This document shows positions 58,841-64,000 of a stretch of DNA of 64,000 nt, piece by piece; position 1 is the stretch's first letter; each line of letters starts with the position of its first letter. Source of the DNA: Falsirhodobacter deserti (GTDB lineage: Bacteria > Pseudomonadota > Alphaproteobacteria > Rhodobacterales > Rhodobacteraceae). The translations under genes were made by a program, and so were the position numbers. The notes under the pieces were generated by a model, which was not told where the DNA came from, did no database searches, and saw only the letters and a list, made by a program, of their open reading frames with translations. The stretch is taken from assembly GCF_004015795.1 (NCBI RefSeq), contig NZ_ML137219.1, forward strand, positions 131,440-195,439, in the 5' to 3' direction.

Positions 58841-58993
58841 ATGCCCCGCACGCTTCTTATTGCGACGGCCCTTGTGGCGCTGACGTCTTCGCCGCTTCTG
58901 GCGCAGGCCATCCCCGATGCCGAAAACCACCAGATCGCCACAAGGGCGATCGTTTGCATTGTTCCGGACCGCAGCGACCGGCCCGATATATAG
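58841..58993 (+). CDS. Short secreted peptide or truncated exported protein
   Basis: A 50-residue frame begins with a clear signal peptide (MPRTLLIATALVALTSSPLL, cleavage after LAQA) and then only about 28 residues (IPDAENHQIATRAIVCIVPD...). AAGGA lies seven bases upstream of the ATG. The short mature part suggests the 5' remnant of a periplasmic solute-binding protein, though a genuine small exported peptide is possible. It is divergent from the DeoR gene. Confidence 0.45.
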   Translation: MPRTLLIATALVALTSSPLLAQAIPDAENHQIATRAIVCIVPDRSDRPDI

Positions 58994-59007
58994 GCGCTGC
59001 ATCCGGC

Positions 59008-59540
59008 ACCCGCTCACTTACTTTCAGGCTCATGTCGAGTTTCCTGTCAACGACAGGATTACCCTTCTGGCCGAATTATCATTACGTTAGTGAAGGTTCT
59101 TGATATCCGCGCATAAGATATCCTCCATGGCCCGCTCGGCTCTCCATCCCATGATGGGGAAATGCCGCGCATGGCACCAACGCCGCATCCGACGTTCCGG
59201 CGGCCCCGCTGCCGATGCCGATGCCGATGCCGGAAGGAGGCGAATGTGCCTAGGGCTTGAAAGAGGGGGTGAACGTGCCCCTCGCCGGCAGCGACGCGCC
59301 GGATGCCGCCTTCGCGTTCTTTCGATACGGGTACGCCCAAATGGACCGCGTGTGGAACAGGTTCGGCTGTCTTCCTGCCGCGGATGTGGGGGTGGCTGAT
59401 CCCGCCTGTCCCGAGATCTTTGCCACGTTCGAGGATAGCATGAAGTTCGCGCGCAGCCGCGGCCCGGCCCTGAATGGCCGCTAATCTCCAAGGTGAGCCA
59501 GTTTGGGCTGACGGGGCAGGCGAGCGCCGGCGATGCGCTT
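59008..59540. other. Gap with a possible solute-binding-protein remnant
   Basis: No intact gene. The plus-strand frame 59257-59484 (AFAFFRYGYAQMDRVWNRFG, then ADPACPEIFATFEDSMKFAR) vaguely resembles the C-terminal end of extracellular sugar-binding proteins. With the signal-peptide frame at 58841 it could represent the two ends of one deleted gene. Confidence 0.3.
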
Positions 59541-59542
59541 CC

Positions 59543-60268
59543 TTACACCGCGAGGAAGCCGCCATCCACCGGCAGAACCGCGCCCGTCAGCATCCGCGCA
59601 TCGTCCGACAGCAGCATCGCGATGGCGTCTGCAACCTCTTCCGCCTCGGCGAAGCGGTTGAGGGGGTGGCGCACCATCATCGGTTCTGCCTTGGCGGGCT
59701 CGCTCCATGCCTCGGCGGCCAGTTCCGTCAGGGTGATGGTGGGGGCAACGCAGTTCACGCGGATGTTGTGGGGGCCAAGCTCCCGCGCCAGAACGCGGCT
59801 GGCGCCTTCCAGCCCCGCCTTGGACGCGGCATAGCAAAGGTGATCGGGAAAACCGCGATGCCCCGCGATGGAAGTGATGTTGACGATCGCGCCGCCGCCG
59901 CCCGCCTCAACACGGGCGCGGGCGAATTCCTGGCAGGTGATAAGGGCCGCGCGCAGGTTGATACCCAGAACCGCCTCATACCCGTCATCGGTCATGTCGA
60001 AGGTGCTTTGCAGCACGTTGATGCCGGCGCTGTTGATCAGGAAGTCCGCCGTTCCCGCCTTTGCCATCGCATCGCGGGTGGCGGCTGCGTCCTGAAGGTC
60101 CACGGCGATGGATTGGCCGCCGATCTCGGCCCGCAGGCTTTCAAGGTCCGATGCGGTTCGCGACAGGGCGATCACCTCGGCCCCGCGTGCAGCCATGGCC
60201 TTTGCGCAGGCGCGGCCGATACCCTTGCCAGCGCCCGTGATGATGACGCGCTTACCCGTGAATTGCAT
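59543..60268 (-). CDS. SDR resembling L-xylulose/dicarbonyl reductase
   Basis: A 241-residue classical SDR from the ATG at 60268 (GGAG upstream). TGAGKGIGRACAKAMAARGA, VIALSRTASDLESL, NSAGINVLQ, NITSIAGHRGF and YAASK are present, and the end TGAVLPVDGGFLAV matches. The order and wording of these blocks are close to the DCXR/L-xylulose reductase group, which interconverts xylitol and L-xylulose with NADP(H). It is the last gene of the pentitol operon and overlaps the kinase stop by 17 bp. Confidence 0.85.
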   Translation of the reverse strand: MQFTGKRVIITGAGKGIGRACAKAMAARGAEVIALSRTASDLESLRAEIGGQSIAVDLQDAAATRDAMAKAGTADFLINSAGINVLQSTFDMTDDGYEAVLGINLRAALITCQEFARARVEAGGGGAIVNITSIAGHRGFPDHLCYAASKAGLEGASRVLARELGPHNIRVNCVAPTITLTELAAEAWSEPAKAEPMMVRHPLNRFAEAEEVADAIAMLLSDDARMLTGAVLPVDGGFLAV

Positions 60269-61856
60269 TGTCGTCTCCGCTGGAAGGTTCGGCATCGCGA
60301 AGCGCGCGGGCCGTGGATTGAAGGGTCAGGAAACCTTCGAAGCGCTGGCCATGCCGCGCCGCAAAGGAGGGGGAGGGCGCGCAGCGCGAGGCGATGCGCG
60401 ACATCGCGGGCATGGCGGTCTGCAGATCGGGATAGGCCCGTGCCGCCACCGCCCCCAGCATGGCCGAGCCAAGCAGAACGGGTTCGGCGCAATCCGTCAC
60501 CTCGACCTCCAGCCCGGTGGCGTCGGCAAGGATCTGCCGCGTCAGGGGATGGGCCGCCGCCCCGCCGGAAACCGAGATAGTGGAAACCGGCGCGCCATAT
60601 TCGGCCTGCGTGGCGATGATCTGGCGCAGGCCATAGCCCAGCCCGCACACCCCCGCGACATACAGCGCCACAAGCGAGGCGATATCCTGCTCCATCCCCA
60701 TCCCCAGGATCACCGCCCGCGCATGCGGATCGGCAAAAGGGGCGCGGTTGCCAAGAAATTCGGGCACGACATGCAGTCCATCGGCCAGGCGCACGGTTTC
60801 GGAAAGGCCGCCCGCCAGTTCCACGGCACGGTCGGCCAGCCAATGCGGCAGGCCGATGCCGGCCTCCTGCGCAAGGGCCTCGGCCTCGGCACGGGCGGGG
60901 TGCAGGTTCAGAAGGCGGGCGATGGCTGCGCCGGCGGCGGATTGCCCGCCCTCGTTCAGCCACATCCCCGGAACCATCGCGGAATAATATGGCCCCCAGA
61001 CGCCCGGCACGAAAACCGGATCGCGCGTGGTGGTCATCGTGCAGGACGATGTGCCGAACACATAGCCAAGGCAGGCGGTCGCATCGCCGCCCGCGGCCAC
61101 GGTGCCGACGCCGCCCGCATGGGCATCGATCAGCCCCGCAGCAACGGCGGTGCCGGCGGGCAGGCCCAGATCGGCCGCGGCCTGCGCGGTCAGGCCCGAA
61201 CCCAAGGCAGTTCCGGGGGGAACAACCTCGGTGCCGATACGGGCGAACCCTTCATCCGCCAGATCGCCAAGGCCGATGGCACGGAAATAATCGGCGTCCC
61301 ACCGCCCTTCATGGGCAAGATAGGTCCATTTGCAGGTGACGGTGCAGGACGACCGCGCCGCCGCACCCGAGGCTTTCCATGTCAGGAAATCCGTCAGGTC
61401 GAAGAAATGCGCGGCGTTGGCATAAACCGCCGGCAGGTTTTCCTTCAGCCACAGCAGCTTCGGCGTCTGCATCTCGGGCGAGATGCGCCCCCCGACATAG
61501 CGCAGCACCGCATGCTTGCCCGCGTTGATGCGCGCGGCCTGTTCCAGCGCGCGGTGATCCATCCAGACGATGATGTCACGTTCGGGGTGGGCGGGATCGC
61601 CAACCGGCTGCCCTTCCACCACAAGCGAGCAGGTGGCGTCGAAGCCGATGCCCTTCACCTGCGCGGCATCAAGCCCCCGCATCGCCGCCCGGACCGAGGC
61701 GCAGACCGCCTGCCAGACCTGCGTGCTGGATTGTTCGACATGCGCGCCCTGAACATGCATGTCGATATCGTGCTTTGCGGTGGCCAGCAGCGTGCCCGCC
61801 GCGTCGAACACACCCGCGCGGGCCGATCCGGTTCCGACATCAACGCCAATGAACAT
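60252..61856 (-). CDS. FGGY-family pentulose kinase (probably D-ribulokinase)
   Basis: A 534-residue sugar kinase of the FGGY family. FIGVDVGTGSARAGVFDAAG is the phosphate-binding N-terminus, and WMDHRALEQAARIN and GIGFDATCSLVV follow. The second domain has GLIDAHAGGVGTV (catalytic Asp) and the family signature region ISVSGGAAAHPLTRQILADA. It resembles YoaC/FGGY ribulokinase-like proteins from pentitol operons. After ribitol oxidation it would phosphorylate D-ribulose. The gene starts one base after the ribitol dehydrogenase-like gene stop. Confidence 0.88.
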   Translation of the reverse strand: MFIGVDVGTGSARAGVFDAAGTLLATAKHDIDMHVQGAHVEQSSTQVWQAVCASVRAAMRGLDAAQVKGIGFDATCSLVVEGQPVGDPAHPERDIIVWMDHRALEQAARINAGKHAVLRYVGGRISPEMQTPKLLWLKENLPAVYANAAHFFDLTDFLTWKASGAAARSSCTVTCKWTYLAHEGRWDADYFRAIGLGDLADEGFARIGTEVVPPGTALGSGLTAQAAADLGLPAGTAVAAGLIDAHAGGVGTVAAGGDATACLGYVFGTSSCTMTTTRDPVFVPGVWGPYYSAMVPGMWLNEGGQSAAGAAIARLLNLHPARAEAEALAQEAGIGLPHWLADRAVELAGGLSETVRLADGLHVVPEFLGNRAPFADPHARAVILGMGMEQDIASLVALYVAGVCGLGYGLRQIIATQAEYGAPVSTISVSGGAAAHPLTRQILADATGLEVEVTDCAEPVLLGSAMLGAVAARAYPDLQTAMPAMSRIASRCAPSPSFAARHGQRFEGFLTLQSTARALRDAEPSSGDDNAIHG

Positions 61857-61857
61857 C

Positions 61858-62589
61858 TTACATCCGTGCGAAGTTCGTGGGCATGATGATCAGGTCGCGC
61901 ACCGTCACCGTACGCTTGCGCGTCAGCATGTATTCGACGGCGTCGGCCACTTCCTCGGGGTCCATCAGGCTGCCCGATTCCTTGGCCTTGCGCAGGTTCT
62001 CCTCGGGCCAGTCGGCCAGCAGGGCGGACACCACAGGGCCGGGGGACACTTGCGCCACGCGCACGCCATGCGGGATCATCTGGCGGCGCACACCCTGCAC
62101 GAAGCTGGTGATCGCCCATTTGGAGGCGGAATAGACCGGCTCCCACTCTGCCGGGAAGTGCCCCGCGATGGAGCAGGTGACGATGATGTCGCCCGTCTTG
62201 CGGCCCATCATGTGCGGGATCACGGCGTGGACGTTCTTCATCACCGCGTTGATGTTCAGGTTCAGCATCCGGTCGATGGCTGCGGGCGTCGTGTCCACCA
62301 GATCGCCGCCGATATAGCTGCCGGCGTTGCAATAAAGGATGTCGATGTGATCGACCTTCGACAGGATCTCGGGCACCATCGCGTTGCAGCTTTCGGCATC
62401 CAGCAGGTTCGTCACCTGCGGGATGGCGCGGTCGCCCAGCTTGGCCACGACCGCCTGCAGTGCGGTTTCGTCCCAGTCGACCATGACAACCGTGGCGCCG
62501 CGTTCCAGCAGACGCTCGGTCGTGGCAAGGCCGATGCCCGAAGCGGCGCCGGTGATGACGGCGATCTTGCCGTTCAGGGATACAGACAT
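61858..62589 (-). CDS. Ribitol 2-dehydrogenase-like SDR
   Basis: A 243-residue SDR from the ATG at 62589 (GGAGAA upstream). Motifs are TGAASGIG, a modified CNAGSYIGGDLV, IIVTCSIAGHFPAEWEPVYS and the active-site YSASK. The C-terminal part (GPVVSALLADWPEENL, then VADAVEYMLTRKRTVTVRDL) closely follows ribitol 2-dehydrogenases, which oxidise ribitol to D-ribulose with NAD. It lies between an RbsC-like permease and an FGGY kinase, which fits ribitol uptake, oxidation and phosphorylation. Confidence 0.87.
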   Translation of the reverse strand: MSVSLNGKIAVITGAASGIGLATTERLLERGATVVMVDWDETALQAVVAKLGDRAIPQVTNLLDAESCNAMVPEILSKVDHIDILYCNAGSYIGGDLVDTTPAAIDRMLNLNINAVMKNVHAVIPHMMGRKTGDIIVTCSIAGHFPAEWEPVYSASKWAITSFVQGVRRQMIPHGVRVAQVSPGPVVSALLADWPEENLRKAKESGSLMDPEEVADAVEYMLTRKRTVTVRDLIIMPTNFARM

Positions 62590-62604
62590 GTTCTTCTCCG
62601 ACAT

Positions 62605-63567
62605 TCAGCGCCACTCGCGCCCGATATAGATGGCCAGAAGGATGATGAGGCCCTTGATCACGTCCTGCATGTAGGGGTTGATCCCCATCAGGTTCAGGCC
62701 ATTGTTCAGGATGCCCAGAAGGATTGCGCCGATCAGCGTGCCAAGGATCAGCCCGCGCCCGCCCGCGATGGCCGTGCCACCCAGAACGACGGCGGCGATC
62801 GCATCAAGCTCGAACCCCACGCCGGCGTTCGGCTGGCCCGACATCAGGCGGCCCGTCAGGATGATCGCGGCCAGCGCGGCGGTAAGGCCCGAGATGGCAT
62901 ACACCGCCAGTTTCACGCGCTGCGTCTTCACGCCCGACAGCTTGGCGGCAAGTTCGTTCCCGCCGATGGCATAAACGTGGCGGCCAAAGGCCGTGCGCTG
63001 CAACAGAACCCAGGCAAGCGCATAGATGATGACCATGGCGATCACCGGCACCGGCACGATGCCGATGCGCCCAACGCCGAACCACGAAATCCACGACGGA
63101 ATGCCCGAGATCGGATACCCCCCCGAATAGATCAGCCCAAGGCCCCGCGCCATGCCCATCGTGGCCAGTGTCACGATGATGGCGGGCATCCGGCCCCAGG
63201 CCACAAGGAAGCCGTTGAAGATCCCCAGCACCACGCCCACGCCGATGCCTGCCAACAGGCCGACCCAGCCGGGCATGCCCATGTTCACCATCAGACCGGC
63301 CGCGATCGTGCCGGCCAGCGCCATGACAGCGCCCACCGACAGATCGATCCCGCCCGTCAGGATCACGAAGGTCATCCCGACCGCAAGGATCGCGATGATC
63401 GAAACCTGCCGCAGCACGTTGAAGATGTTCGACACCGAAAAGAAGTTGTCGCTGGCAAAACCCATCAGCACCGACACCACGATCAGGCCGATCAGCGGCA
63501 GGGCCAGCGGCGAATGGATCATGCGGCGCAGATCGAAGCCGCGGCCGGCTGTTGCCTCATGCGACAT
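62605..63567 (-). CDS. ABC transporter permease, ribose/pentitol type (RbsC-like)
   Basis: A 320-residue membrane protein of the BPD_transp_2 family with eight to ten helices. [20 protein letters not shown] is the hallmark of sugar permeases of the Rbs/Xyl/Ara group, and [20 protein letters not shown] and [20 protein letters not shown] are also present. GGGAGG precedes the ATG. It starts 11 bp inside the end of the ATPase gene. The periplasmic binding protein is probably to the right of the window. Confidence 0.93.
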   Translation of the reverse strand: MSHEATAGRGFDLRRMIHSPLALPLIGLIVVSVLMGFASDNFFSVSNIFNVLRQVSIIAILAVGMTFVILTGGIDLSVGAVMALAGTIAAGLMVNMGMPGWVGLLAGIGVGVVLGIFNGFLVAWGRMPAIIVTLATMGMARGLGLIYSGGYPISGIPSWISWFGVGRIGIVPVPVIAMVIIYALAWVLLQRTAFGRHVYAIGGNELAAKLSGVKTQRVKLAVYAISGLTAALAAIILTGRLMSGQPNAGVGFELDAIAAVVLGGTAIAGGRGLILGTLIGAILLGILNNGLNLMGINPYMQDVIKGLIILLAIYIGREWR

Positions 63568-64000
63568 TGCGGGTCCTCCCCGTGGTGGCGTGCGTCATGA
63601 TTTCCTCTGAGTTGATGTGATCGCCCTCCACCGTCGCCACGATCCCGCCCGACCGGAACACGCAGACGCGGTCGGACATGCCGATCACCTCGGGCAGTTC
63701 GGACGAGATCATGATGATCGAGTGGCCCTGCGCCGTGTATTCGCGCATCAGGGCATAGATTTCCGCCTTGGCGCCGACATCGATGCCGCGCGTAGGCTCG
63801 TCGAAGATCAGAACGCGGGTCTGGTGGTTCAGCCAGCGCGCGATGACGACCTTCTGCTGGTTGCCGCCCGAAAGCGTGTCCAGCCGCGCATCGGGCCCCT
63901 GCGCCTTCACGCGCACCTGCTTCATCGCGTCCTGCGTGGCGGCGCGTTCGGCCTTCAGGTCGATGAACCAGTGGCCCTTGCGATACTTGCCGTAATTGTT
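63557..64000 (-). CDS. ABC transporter ATP-binding protein, RbsA-like (C-terminal part)
   Basis: The window ends inside this gene. The visible 147 residues are the second ATPase domain of an RbsA-type protein: signature [15 protein letters not shown], Walker [21 protein letters not shown], and the typical tail [20 protein letters not shown]. It energises the RbsC-like permease. The 5' part lies beyond 64000. Confidence 0.93.
   Translation of the reverse strand, partial: NNYGKYRKGHWFIDLKAERAATQDAMKQVRVKAQGPDARLDTLSGGNQQKVVIARWLNHQTRVLIFDEPTRGIDVGAKAEIYALMREYTAQGHSIIMISSELPEVIGMSDRVCVFRSGGIVATVEGDHINSEEIMTHATTGRTRNVA

Noticed and set aside
60108-63600. Long plus-strand frames opposite the pentitol operon
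   Set aside because: They are His/Arg/Asp-rich shadows of the kinase, SDR and permease genes.

Overview
The window looks like an alphaproteobacterial chromosome, most likely Rhodobacteraceae/Paracoccaceae. It is GC-rich and has an rRNA operon in the order 23S-5S-tRNA-fMet(CAT), a DctPQM/DctS/DctR set arranged as in Rhodobacter, a TPP riboswitch on thiC, and protein sequences typical of that family. It opens inside 23S rRNA, whose helix-45 region carries an inserted hairpin.

A large serine recombinase is integrated into the tRNA-fMet gene; the last codons of the recombinase are read antisense out of the tRNA. It is followed (4.0-12.5 kb) by an accessory module: small unknown genes, a soluble FtsH-like AAA+ protease, a Cys-rich GIY-YIG nuclease-like protein, a ribbon-helix-helix regulator with a very symmetric operator, and a DUF927 helicase-like ATPase preceded by 9-bp repeats. 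The 13-bp tRNA end recurs at 50,391 beside a decayed second recombinase, so 2.3-50.4 kb may be one island, or a tandem pair of islands, that has collected other DNA.

From 12.8 to 15.2 kb lies a decayed IS21 element that truncates an MDR dehydrogenase. From 15.4 to 30.3 kb there is a dense set of oxidoreductases: an LLM flavin monooxygenase, SDRs, zinc and MDR dehydrogenases, aldo/keto reductases and an Old Yellow Enzyme with a divergent ArsR-type regulator. The cluster has no transporter, which suggests detoxification or modification of carbonyl or electrophilic compounds.

From 30.4 to 36 kb is an insertion-sequence graveyard. It contains a fossil plasmid replicon (rep gene split by an intact IS3-family element, next to 22-bp iterons), a truncated SIR2 gene, and response-regulator and SRAP fragments. 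Then come a five-PAS GGDEF-EAL protein, a resolvase with a 40-bp palindrome, pabB-pabC, riboswitch-controlled thiC, an fbpCAB ferric-iron transporter, and IS110 debris next to a YqaA-like protein.

Right of the second att-like site lie a truncated IS3 element (the complement of the half copy at 30.5 kb), the dctMQP C4-dicarboxylate TRAP transporter with its divergent dctS-dctR two-component system, a DeoR regulator, and a pentitol operon (ABC transporter, ribitol 2-dehydrogenase-like SDR, FGGY pentulose kinase, xylulose-reductase-like SDR) that runs off the right edge.
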